The position numbers and the translations under genes were made by a program. Positions 35,168 to 42,925 of a DNA stretch of 64,000 nt are shown here, piece after piece (positions within the stretch are counted from its first letter, which is position 1; every line of letters starts with the position of its first letter). The DNA lies in assembly GCF_018860165.1 (NCBI RefSeq), contig NZ_JAHKNG010000019.1, positions 1-64,000 on the forward strand. Reading direction: 5' to 3'. This stretch comes from Paracoccus marinaquae (GTDB lineage: Bacteria; Pseudomonadota; Alphaproteobacteria; Rhodobacterales; Rhodobacteraceae). Below the pieces are notes generated by a model. That model made no database searches and had not been told where the DNA came from. It saw only the letters and a list, made by a program, of their open reading frames with translations.

Positions 35168-36841
35168 GTGACCCGATTTTCCCAGACAGCCCGGCTGTGG
35201 GCGTTTATCCTGTTGGCCGCTCTGGCGCCCGCAGGCCTGTCGGCTGCCCCCTTCGCCGCCTATGTGATGGACGCGCGAACCGGCCAGCCGATCTACAAGC
35301 AGAATGCGGATACCAAGCTGCATCCTGCTTCGCTGACCAAGATGATGACACTCTACATGGCCTTCACGGCCATCGAGCGGGGGCAGGTCCGGCTGGATTC
35401 GAGGTTCCCGATCTCGTCCAATGCCGCGGCCGAGCCGCCCTCGAAGCTGGGCCTGCGCGCCGGGCAAAGCATCGAGCTGCGCTATCTGATCCGGGCGGCG
35501 GCGATCAAGTCGGCCAACGACGCCGCAACCGCGATCGGCGAGGGGCTGGCGGGATCCGAGCCTGCCTTTGCCCAGCAGATGACCGCCATGGCGCGGGCAC
35601 TGGGCATGCGCAACACGCAGTTCCGCAACGCGAACGGGCTGACACAGGACGGGCACTATTCGACGGCCCATGACATGACCATCCTAGGGCGCCGCCTGTT
35701 CTATGATTTCCCGCAATATTACAACCTGTTCTCGCGCCGCGAGGCGGATGCCGGCATCGCCAAGGTTTCCTCGACCAACAAGCGGTTTCTGGACAACTAT
35801 CCGGGCGCCGACGGCATCAAGACCGGCTATACCCGCGCGGCGGGCTTCAACCTGACCGCCTCGGCCCAGCGGGGTCGGAAGCGGCTGGTCGCCACCGTTT
35901 TCGGCGGCACCTCGACCGCGCAGCGCAACCAGGTCATGGCGCAGCTTCTGGATGCGGGCTTCAGCCGCGTGCCCAGCCGCGCCCGCGAGGTGCGCCCGGA
36001 ACCGCCGCAGCTTCTGGCACAGAAGGTGGTGCGGCGCGCCAAGGTCGAGCCGACGCCGGCGGCGACACAACCGAAGACGCTGGTTCTGGCCGCGTCCGAG
36101 CCGCCCACGCGGGCGCAGCGCGCCTCGACCGCCGCCGTGGCATCTGCCGCCAACCCGCGCGATCCGCTGGCCGACGCGGTCCGGCAGGCCCAGGCGGCGC
36201 CGCTTTCGGCCAGCGCGCTGCGACTGACCTCAAGCGCGCGGCCGAGCCTGCGCCCAGCGGCCCGTGGCGGCGCGGTCGAACAGGCCATCGCCAGCGCCGT
36301 GGAAACGATCGCACCGGCCGCGCAGTCGGCCAGCCTCGCGGCGCCGGTGCTGGCGGCCTCGTCGCGCCCGCTGCCCGCGCCACGTTCCCGTGCCGGGCAG
36401 GCCAGCACCGCCTCCGTCGCGCAAGCCGGCACTGACAGCGCCGATGCCATCGCGGCGGCGGTTGCCGAGGCCAATACCGGATCGCTGTCCCTGCTGGCCT
36501 CGCCCGCGCCGAAGCCGCGCTCAGACACCGTGATCCTCGCCGCGATGGGCGAAGGCGATATCTCGAACCCCGAGGCGCTGGAGATCGTGTCGCGACCGGG
36601 CGGCAGCGGCCGCAACTGGGGCGTGTCGCTGGGGCTCTATCGCTCGCAGGTCGAGGCGAACAAGCTGCTGCTGCGGACCGCGCTGCAGGACGGCACGGTG
36701 CTTGGCGGCGCGCAACGCCATGTCGCCGATACCAAGCGCGGCTTCGAGGCGAATTTCGTCAACCTCACCAGGGCCGATGCGCAGCTTGCCTGCGAGCGGC
36801 TGCAGGCGCGCGCCCAGACCTGCACGGTCACCGGCCCCTGA
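35168..36841 (+). CDS. D-alanyl-D-alanine carboxypeptidase with SPOR domain
   Basis: A 557-residue S11 peptidase (PBP5 family) trimming pentapeptide stems. Signal peptide to about LSAAP; active-site SLTK at 55-58, SAN at 115-117, KTG at 218-220. The PBP5 C-terminal domain is replaced by a roughly 190-residue Ala-, Pro- and Arg-rich linker (about 280-470), then a C-terminal SPOR domain (WGVSLGLYRSQVEANKLLL) that would bind denuded septal glycan. GTG start. The 244-bp spacer from clpS holds no gene. Confidence 0.92.
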   Translation: MTRFSQTARLWAFILLAALAPAGLSAAPFAAYVMDARTGQPIYKQNADTKLHPASLTKMMTLYMAFTAIERGQVRLDSRFPISSNAAAEPPSKLGLRAGQSIELRYLIRAAAIKSANDAATAIGEGLAGSEPAFAQQMTAMARALGMRNTQFRNANGLTQDGHYSTAHDMTILGRRLFYDFPQYYNLFSRREADAGIAKVSSTNKRFLDNYPGADGIKTGYTRAAGFNLTASAQRGRKRLVATVFGGTSTAQRNQVMAQLLDAGFSRVPSRAREVRPEPPQLLAQKVVRRAKVEPTPAATQPKTLVLAASEPPTRAQRASTAAVASAANPRDPLADAVRQAQAAPLSASALRLTSSARPSLRPAARGGAVEQAIASAVETIAPAAQSASLAAPVLAASSRPLPAPRSRAGQASTASVAQAGTDSADAIAAAVAEANTGSLSLLASPAPKPRSDTVILAAMGEGDISNPEALEIVSRPGGSGRNWGVSLGLYRSQVEANKLLLRTALQDGTVLGGAQRHVADTKRGFEANFVNLTRADAQLACERLQARAQTCTVTGP

Positions 36842-36867
36842 GAACCGCATCTTCGGAAACCGACCAG

Positions 36868-36899
36868 AACGGGGCGGGACCGCAAGGACCCGCCCCGTT
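36868..36899 (+). terminator. Intrinsic terminator after the carboxypeptidase gene
   Basis: Eleven paired bases (AACGGGGCGGG with CCCGCCCCGTT) around a ten-base loop that itself adds two pairs, followed by a short T run. It lies 26 bases after the stop codon and could also serve the convergent ccoS transcript. Confidence 0.75.
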
Positions 36900-36964
36900 T
36901 CCTATCGACCGGGCGTCCCGAATGCCGGACCGGATTGCGATCACCCCGACAGCGCGGGCATGGC

Positions 36965-37126
36965 TCAGTCCGGGCGCGGATGATCGTCCCATTCATCGCT
37001 GAGGATCCGCTCGGCATCGCCCTTGGGATCCTCGAACTGCCGCGAGCGCAGCGCCCAGACGAACGCCACCAGCCCCAGGGCCCCAAGGCCCAGAGAAACC
37101 GGAATGAGGATCGTGAGGATTTCCAT
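36965..37126 (-). CDS. ccoS: cbb3-type oxidase assembly protein CcoS
   Basis: A 53-residue protein with one membrane helix (MEILTILIPVSLGLGALGLV) followed by WALRSRQFEDPKGDAERIL, the conserved CcoS/FixS pattern. It is needed for maturation of the cbb3 oxidase, probably for copper or heme insertion. AAGGGA precedes the ATG, and it lies 11 bases after ccoI. This is the last gene of ccoGHIS. Confidence 0.93.
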   Translation of the reverse strand: MEILTILIPVSLGLGALGLVAFVWALRSRQFEDPKGDAERILSDEWDDHPRPD

Positions 37127-37137
37127 GTCCGTTCCCT

Positions 37138-39339
37138 TCAGCGGCGCAGGCGCAGCGCGTTCAGCGTCACCGTGATCGAACTGACCGACATGGCGAGGGC
37201 CGCGATCAGCGGCGTCGCAAGGCCGGCCATGGCCACCGGGACGGCGACGATGTTGTAGAGGATCGAGATCGCGAAATTCTCGCGGATGCGGGCGGTGGCA
37301 CGGCGCGCGGTGACCAGCGCATCGGCCACCGGCGACAGGTCCTGCCCGGTCAGCACCATGTCGCTGGCCACCCGCGCCGCGTCCAGCGCCGAAGCCGGCG
37401 AGATCGAGGCATGGGCGCGGGCCAGCGCCGCCGTGTCGTTCAGCCCGTCACCGACCATCAGTACATGCGCCCCCTCGCCGGCCAGCGCCTCGACCGCCGC
37501 CGCCTTGCCAAGCGGGTCCACGCCGGCGCGGTATTCGGCGATGCCCAGACGCGCGGCCAGATCGGCGACGGCGGCGGGACGATCGCCCGACAGCAGGATC
37601 ACCCGCTTGCCATCGGCATGCAGGGCGGCCACGCAATCCTCGGCGCCGGGGCGCAGCCGGTCGGTGAAATCCAGCCGGATCGGTGCCTTCTCCCCGACCG
37701 AAAGCCAGGTGGCGCTGCCGGCCCGGCCGGCCTCATCGTCGCGCACCCCCAGCCAGTCGGCGCGGCCCAACCGGACCTCGCGCCCCTGCCAGCGGGCAGA
37801 GACGCCATAGCCCGGATGCTCCTGCTGGTCCTGCAGCGGCGCCGGGGCTTCCCCGGCCAGCGCCGCCGCCAGCGCCCGCGACAGGGGATGGGCCGATCCC
37901 TCGGCCAGGGCCAGCGCCACCAGGCGCAGTTCCACGGGCAGCCCCTCGGCCGAGACCAGCCGCGGCTGCTCCATGGTCAGGGTTCCAGTCTTGTCGAAAA
38001 CCACGGTATCGACCTGCGCCAGCCGTTCCAGCGCGGTGCCGTCCTTGATCAGCAGTCCGCGCCGGAACAGCCGCCCGGATGCCGCGGTCGCCACCGCCGG
38101 CACCGCCAGCCCGAGGGCGCAGGGACAGGTGATGATCAGCACCGCCGCGGCGATATTGACCGCAAGGCGCAGATCGCCCGTCGCCCAGAGCCAGCCCGAG
38201 AAACTGGCCAGCGCCAGCAGATGCACGACCGGCGCATATCCGCGCGAGGCCCGCTCAGCCAGCGAGGTATAGCGCCCGCGCGCCGCCTCGGCCGCCTCGA
38301 CCAGCGCGGTCAGGCGCGCCAGCGAACTGTCGCGCCCCGCCGCCGTCACCCGCAGGGTCAGCGGCCCGGTCAGGTTCACTTCGCCCGCCGACAGCATCAG
38401 CCCCGGCGCCGCGGCCACGGGCAGCGTCTCGCCGGTCAGCAGGGCGCGGTCGATCTCGCTGCGGCCTTCGGTGATCTCGCCATCGGCGGGCACGCGGTTG
38501 CCGGGGCGGATGCGGATCAGGTCGCCCGGGCGCAGGCTGGCGACCGGCACCACCTCTTCGGCGCCATCCCGCAGCCGCGTGGCGCGCGGCACCTCGAGCG
38601 CGGTCAGTTCGGCCGCGGCGGATCGCGCGATGGCGCGGGTGCGATGGTCGAGGTAGCGGCCGACCAGCAGGAAGAAGCACAGCATCACCGCCGCGTCGAA
38701 ATAGGCATGCTCGCCCGAGGCGCTGGTCTCGAACAGCGAGATCGCGGTCGCCAGGATCAGCGCCAGCGAGATCGGCACATCCATGCCCAGCCGCCGCGCC
38801 TTCAGCGCCGCATAGGCGCTGGAAAAGAAGGGCTGGCCGGCGAAGGCGATGGTCGGCAGGGCGATGGCGGCGCTGATCCAGTGGAACAGGTCGCGGGTCG
38901 CGGCCTCGGCCCCCGACCAGACCGCGACCGACAGGATCATGATGTTCATCATCGCAAAGCCCGCGACGCCGATCCGCATCAGCAGGTCGCGGCCCTGCCG
39001 GTCGGCGGCGGTGGCGCTCAGTGCCTCGGGGTCCAGTTCATGCGCCTCATAGCCGATCCGGCCCAGGACCGGGATCAGGTCATCGGCGCCCAGTCCCGGC
39101 GCATCGACCGTCACCCGCCGCAGCGTCAGGTTCACGCGCGCCGAACGCACCCCGGGCAGCCCGATCAGGGCGCGCTCCACATCCGAGATGCAGGTGGCGC
39201 AATGCGCCGTGGGCAGCGACAGGATCAGCGTGCCATCGGCCTGCGCCGCATGGGCCGCGGGATCGGCCAGACGTTCGGCGAGGGGCGCCGCATCGCAGGC
39301 AGGACAGGCACTGATCCGGGCAAGGCCGACATCCGTCAT
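37138..39339 (-). CDS. ccoI: Copper-exporting P1B ATPase CcoI
   Basis: A 733-residue heavy-metal ATPase feeding copper to cbb3 oxidase assembly. An N-terminal CPAC (12-15) precedes the HMA domain, whose metal site is CATC (47-50). Eight helices include TCPCALGLAVPAV; DKTGT carries the phosphorylated Asp; TGETLP and GDGLND complete the actuator and ATP motifs. It starts one base after ccoH. Confidence 0.95.
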   Translation of the reverse strand: MTDVGLARISACPACDAAPLAERLADPAAHAAQADGTLILSLPTAHCATCISDVERALIGLPGVRSARVNLTLRRVTVDAPGLGADDLIPVLGRIGYEAHELDPEALSATAADRQGRDLLMRIGVAGFAMMNIMILSVAVWSGAEAATRDLFHWISAAIALPTIAFAGQPFFSSAYAALKARRLGMDVPISLALILATAISLFETSASGEHAYFDAAVMLCFFLLVGRYLDHRTRAIARSAAAELTALEVPRATRLRDGAEEVVPVASLRPGDLIRIRPGNRVPADGEITEGRSEIDRALLTGETLPVAAAPGLMLSAGEVNLTGPLTLRVTAAGRDSSLARLTALVEAAEAARGRYTSLAERASRGYAPVVHLLALASFSGWLWATGDLRLAVNIAAAVLIITCPCALGLAVPAVATAASGRLFRRGLLIKDGTALERLAQVDTVVFDKTGTLTMEQPRLVSAEGLPVELRLVALALAEGSAHPLSRALAAALAGEAPAPLQDQQEHPGYGVSARWQGREVRLGRADWLGVRDDEAGRAGSATWLSVGEKAPIRLDFTDRLRPGAEDCVAALHADGKRVILLSGDRPAAVADLAARLGIAEYRAGVDPLGKAAAVEALAGEGAHVLMVGDGLNDTAALARAHASISPASALDAARVASDMVLTGQDLSPVADALVTARRATARIRENFAISILYNIVAVPVAMAGLATPLIAALAMSVSSITVTLNALRLRR

Positions 39340-39340
39340 G

Positions 39341-39805
39341 TCACTTCACCACCGAGCCGGCATAATGATCCAGCCGCTGCCGGAACTCGGTCCCGTCCGG
39401 GGCGGTGGCAGTGACATGGATGTTCCAGATCCCGGGCTCGAGCACCAGCGGGGCGCGGAACAGCCCGCCCTCGAAGGTGAAATCCGGGCTCAGATCGGCG
39501 CGTTCATGCGTCGGCCGGCCGATCGTCGCGGCAAGGCTTTCGACCGGTGCCGGAAGGCCCTCGTCATCGGTCACCGACAGGGTCAGTTCCCGGCCGTCGT
39601 AATTCGGCGTGACCGTCCAGCCAAGCGCGTCCTGAGCGGCCCGTTCCCTGTCGAAGCCTTGCGAGGCGACATAGGAATTCTTCACCTCCAGCCCCGGGAA
39701 GGTTCCCACCGCCATGAACGCCATGACCAGGTTGACGGCGATGATCACCCCAAAGGCGGCCAGCGTGATCGCCAGCACATGCCGGCCGGTCAGTTCGCGT
39801 CGCAT
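39341..39805 (-). CDS. ccoH: cbb3 oxidase assembly protein CcoH (FixH)
   Basis: A 154-residue membrane-anchored protein. One N-terminal helix (HVLAITLAAFGVIIAVNLVM), then the FixH signature GLEVKNSYVASQGFDRE and a periplasmic beta domain. GGAGG ten bases before the Met at 39805 fixes the start; longer frames run into ccoG. CcoH stabilises the oxidase assembly intermediate. Confidence 0.92.
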   Translation of the reverse strand: MRRELTGRHVLAITLAAFGVIIAVNLVMAFMAVGTFPGLEVKNSYVASQGFDRERAAQDALGWTVTPNYDGRELTLSVTDDEGLPAPVESLAATIGRPTHERADLSPDFTFEGGLFRAPLVLEPGIWNIHVTATAPDGTEFRQRLDHYAGSVVK

Positions 39806-39809
39806 TCCG

Positions 39810-41243
39810 TCAGTTCCTCCCATGGAACACCGTCCCGACCGAGGCGCTGCCCTCGCCCGAGCGGTCCTCGACGGCAAGATCGACGCCGCTGCTCTGCAGG
39901 CCGGTCAGCGGTGATCCGGCCGGGGCGGTCAGATACAGCCGCGCGCTCAGCGTCTCGTCGGCGGGGACCTCGACGATATTGCCCTCGACCCCCTCGATCG
40001 CCAAGACCAAATCCCCGGCATCCGCCCCGGAGACGGTGAAGGCATAGTCCCGGTTCTCGTGCCGCTTGTTGCGCAGCCGGACCTCGTAGGTGTTGCGGAT
40101 GGCGCCGTCGGACATGGTCACGAACAGCGGGTTGCGCACCGGCGAGACGTTCAGATCGACGGGCGAGCGCATGAACAGCGCCACCACCAGCGCCACGCCG
40201 ATCCCCGACCAGAGGGTGAAATATAGGATCGTGCGCGGCCGCAGGATATGCTTCGTCAGCGGCTTGGGTGCGGCGCCGGCGCGTTCGGCCGTCTCGTCCT
40301 TCAGCGCCATGTAGTCGATCAGCCCGCGCGGCTTGCCGACCCGGTCCATGATCTCGTCGCAGGCATCGATGCACAGCGCGCAGGTGATGCATTCCAGCTG
40401 CTGGCCGTCGCGGATGTCGATACCCATCGGGCAGACATTCACGCAGGCCATGCAGTCGATACAATCGCCATGCGCCGCAGCATCGGCACCCTTGCGCGCA
40501 GCACCGCGCGGCTCGCCCCGCCAGTCGCGATAGGCAACGGTCAGGGTGTCCTCGTCCATCATCGCGGCCTGGATGCGCGGCCAGGGACAGGCATAGATGC
40601 AGATCTGCTCGCGCGCGAAGCCGCCGAAGAGGAAGGTCGTGGCGGTCAGGACCGCGATGGTCGTATAGGCGACCGGATGCGCCTGCCCGGTCACAAGATC
40701 GCGCATCAGCGTCGGCGCGTCGGTGAAATAGAACACCCAGGCCCCGCCGGTGCCCAGGGCGATCAGCAGCCAGACGGTGAACTTGACCAGCCGCAGCCGG
40801 ATCTTCTGGCCGTTCCATTCCTGCCGGTGCAGGCGGATGCGGTTGTTGCGGTCACCCTCGATCCAGCGCTCGACAAGAATGAAAAGATCGGTCCAGACCG
40901 TCTGCGGGCAGGCATAGCCGCACCAGACCCGCCCCAGGGCCGAGGTGAACAGGAACAGCCCCAGCCCCGCCATGATCAGCAGACCCGCAACGAAATAGAA
41001 CTCCTGCGGCCAGATCTCGATCCAGAAGAAGAAGAAGCGCCGGTTCGCCAGATCGACCAGCACTGCCTGATCGGGCATGTTCGGGCCGCGATCCCAGCGA
41101 ATCCAGGGCGTGACGTAATAGATCGCCAGCGTGATCGCCATGACGATCCATTTCAGGTTCCGGAACCGGCCCTTGACGCGCTTGGGGAAGATCGGCTCGC
41201 GCGCGGCATAAAGGCTGGGCGGGTCCAGCTGAGGTGTGGACAT
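39810..41243 (-). CDS. ccoG: cbb3 oxidase accessory protein CcoG (FixG/RdxA)
   Basis: A 477-residue membrane protein with polyferredoxin domain. CGYACPQTVWTD and CIYACPWPRIQ flank helices, and the cytoplasmic clusters are CIDCMACVNVCP and CITCALCIDACD, two 4Fe-4S sites. The C-terminal part is an Ig-like periplasmic domain. CcoG reduces Cu(II) for oxidase assembly. AGGAG precedes the chosen ATG. First gene of the operon; an FNR-type site lies 55 bases upstream. Confidence 0.95.
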   Translation of the reverse strand: MSTPQLDPPSLYAAREPIFPKRVKGRFRNLKWIVMAITLAIYYVTPWIRWDRGPNMPDQAVLVDLANRRFFFFWIEIWPQEFYFVAGLLIMAGLGLFLFTSALGRVWCGYACPQTVWTDLFILVERWIEGDRNNRIRLHRQEWNGQKIRLRLVKFTVWLLIALGTGGAWVFYFTDAPTLMRDLVTGQAHPVAYTTIAVLTATTFLFGGFAREQICIYACPWPRIQAAMMDEDTLTVAYRDWRGEPRGAARKGADAAAHGDCIDCMACVNVCPMGIDIRDGQQLECITCALCIDACDEIMDRVGKPRGLIDYMALKDETAERAGAAPKPLTKHILRPRTILYFTLWSGIGVALVVALFMRSPVDLNVSPVRNPLFVTMSDGAIRNTYEVRLRNKRHENRDYAFTVSGADAGDLVLAIEGVEGNIVEVPADETLSARLYLTAPAGSPLTGLQSSGVDLAVEDRSGEGSASVGTVFHGRN

Positions 41244-41297
41244 GGAAATCGCTCCTGTTTCGCACCCTTGCTTTAGGGCTGGGGTCGGGAAACCGCT

Positions 41298-41311
41298 TTG
41301 ACCTGTATCAA
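41298..41311 (-). promoter_or_regulatory. FNR/FnrP-type site upstream of ccoG
   Basis: TTGATACAGGTCAA on the minus strand differs by one base from TTGAT-N4-ATCAA. It lies 55 bases before the ccoG start, compatible with class II activation (site near -41). Low-oxygen induction of cbb3 genes by FnrP is established in Paracoccus. Confidence 0.75.
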
Positions 41312-41469
41312 GCGATGGCGCGGCTATATTCCATAGCACGAATTCATGAACTCCGACAGGTTGTCGCAGCGGCCCGGCCGGGGCTTTGCGATCAACCGGC
41401 TTTTCCTCGTCACGCGCGGCCGCTAACCTGCCCGCCTGCAGGACAGGACATGTTGGTAAGGACCCCGCC

Positions 41470-42129
41470 ATGCTGACCATTCACGGCGTCACCCGCTCGC
41501 GCGCCTCGCGCATCATCTGGCTGTGCCACGAGATCGGCCTGCCCTTCCGGCAGGTTCCGGTGATCCAGGCCTATCGCCTGCCGGCCCCGGATGCCCCCGA
41601 CGCGCCCCTGAACACGCGCTCGCCGGCTTTCCTGAAACTGTCGCCCGCCGGCGCCATCCCGGTGATCGAGGATGACGGGCTGGTGCTGAGCGAATCGATG
41701 GCCTGCACGCTGTATCTGGCGCGCAAGCATGGCCAGCCCTTCGGTCCGGCCGACAGCGCCGAGGACGCGCTGATGCTGCAATGGAGCTTTTATGCCACCT
41801 GCGCCATCGAGGCCGACGCCCTGACCATCCTGTTCCTGCACAATCCGGGCAAGACCCTGAACGGCAGCGACGCCGCCGCCGTCAGCACCGCCGCCGAACG
41901 GCTGCTGCGGCCGCTGGCGGTGGTCGAGGCGCATCTGTCGGCCCAGGGCCACATGGTCGGCGGGCGCTTCACCGTCGCGGACCTCAACATGGCCGAGGTG
42001 CTGCGCTATGCCCAGCCCTACGCGCCCCTGATGGACCGATTCCCGACGCTGCGCGCCTGGCTGGAGGATTGCCAGGCCCGCCCGGCCTTCCGCAGGATGT
42101 GGGAGGCGCGGCTGGCCGAGCCGGAATAG
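41470..42129 (+). CDS. Glutathione S-transferase family protein
   Basis: A 219-residue GST: MLTIHGVTRSRASRIIWLCHE opens the thioredoxin fold, GAIPVIEDDGLVLSESMAC gives the cis-Pro and Glu-Ser glutathione site, and GGRFTVADLNMAEVL is the C-terminal helical motif. AAGGA lies eight bases before the ATG. Divergent from ccoG. Function unknown. Confidence 0.9.
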   Translation: MLTIHGVTRSRASRIIWLCHEIGLPFRQVPVIQAYRLPAPDAPDAPLNTRSPAFLKLSPAGAIPVIEDDGLVLSESMACTLYLARKHGQPFGPADSAEDALMLQWSFYATCAIEADALTILFLHNPGKTLNGSDAAAVSTAAERLLRPLAVVEAHLSAQGHMVGGRFTVADLNMAEVLRYAQPYAPLMDRFPTLRAWLEDCQARPAFRRMWEARLAEPE

Positions 42130-42163
42130 ACATTGAAATGCATATTCCAAAGTGCGATATTAT

Positions 42164-42186
42164 TGGTATCTGAAAGGACGATACCA
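42164..42186. promoter_or_regulatory. Candidate Phd operator overlapping the phd ribosome site
   Basis: TGGTATC and GATACCA form a perfect seven-base inverted repeat with a nine-base spacer. It covers the ribosome site (aaagga) and reaches the first base of the phd start codon. A looser ggaata/tattcc pair lies upstream at 42123-42148. Phd proteins repress their own operon through such palindromes. Confidence 0.55.
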
Positions 42187-42434
42187 TGACGCGCCTGCTG
42201 ACCAATCATATCTGCACCATGACCGAACTGCGCGAACCGCATAAGGTTCTGGAACGTTCGGGTGGCAAGCCGGTGGCGATCCTGAAGAATTCGCAACTGG
42301 TCGGTTATCTGGTGCCGGAAGAGGCGACGGATAAGGGGCAACATCGTTACGCGACTCGGGAAGAGGTAATGGCCTCGCTTGAGCGGACGCAGGAACGCGC
42401 GCAGCCTGTCCTCGACTATCTGCGCGACAAGTAA
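42186..42434 (+). CDS. phd: Phd/YefM-family antitoxin
   Basis: An 82-residue antitoxin. The N-terminal Phd fold (TNHICTMTELREPHKVLERSGGKPVA is cut here to TMTELREPHKVLE and KPVAILKNSQLVGYLVP) binds DNA, and the charged C-terminal part (REEVMASLERTQERAQ) should wrap the toxin. It ends three bases before doc. Neutralises Doc and represses the operon. Confidence 0.88.
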   Translation: MTRLLTNHICTMTELREPHKVLERSGGKPVAILKNSQLVGYLVPEEATDKGQHRYATREEVMASLERTQERAQPVLDYLRDK

Positions 42435-42437
42435 GCC

Positions 42438-42818
42438 GTGTCCGAATGGTTGTTGCCCTCGGCCGAAATGGTCGAGATCATTCACGATGCCGTTCTGAAT
42501 CCGGGCGAGTTGACCGGCACGGCGCTGGACAAATCGCTGGAAGGTGCGCTGGCCCGGGTCGAAAACCGGCTGGCCTTCGGCATGATCGACGATGTATTTG
42601 CGCTGGCCGCAGCCTGTGCGAAGGCCGTCGCGCAAGGACATTGCTTCAACGACGCCAACAAGCGAACCGCCTATCGCGTCATGCTGATCGTGCTGGACAT
42701 GAACGGAGCGCGGGAACCAGGCGTGCCCGAGGATATAATCGGCCAGAAAATCATCGCACTCGCCCAGGGCAAGATCGAAGACGGCGATTTGGCGGATTGG
42801 CTGCGCGATCCCCGCTGA
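42438..42818 (+). CDS. doc: Doc-family toxin (Fic fold kinase)
   Basis: A 126-residue toxin with the Doc version of the Fic motif, HCFNDANKRTA (H68 to R76), as in phage P1 Doc, which phosphorylates EF-Tu. The Gly-rich loop of AMPylating Fic proteins is absent (Lys follows the Asn), supporting Doc. GTG start three bases after phd. Motifs are intact, so probably active. The pair separates a GST from parE and is likely acquired. Confidence 0.92.
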   Translation: MSEWLLPSAEMVEIIHDAVLNPGELTGTALDKSLEGALARVENRLAFGMIDDVFALAAACAKAVAQGHCFNDANKRTAYRVMLIVLDMNGAREPGVPEDIIGQKIIALAQGKIEDGDLADWLRDPR

Positions 42819-42925
42819 CCGCTATCCCTTGCGGCGGGGATAAAACCCTCCACCATCACTTGCGCCGTGCCCCCCTGACATGAGATAGTCCGCCGAAGCA
42901 CGACAAGACAAACGAGCAGCGCCCG

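Noticed and set aside
37411-39414. 667-codon frame antisense to ccoI
   Set aside because: Shadow of the CcoI frame; no ribosome site and a biased residue mix.
42438-42818. Fic AMP-transferase
   Set aside because: The motif is HxFNDANKRT, with Lys where AMPylating Fic proteins have Gly; that is the Doc kinase version.
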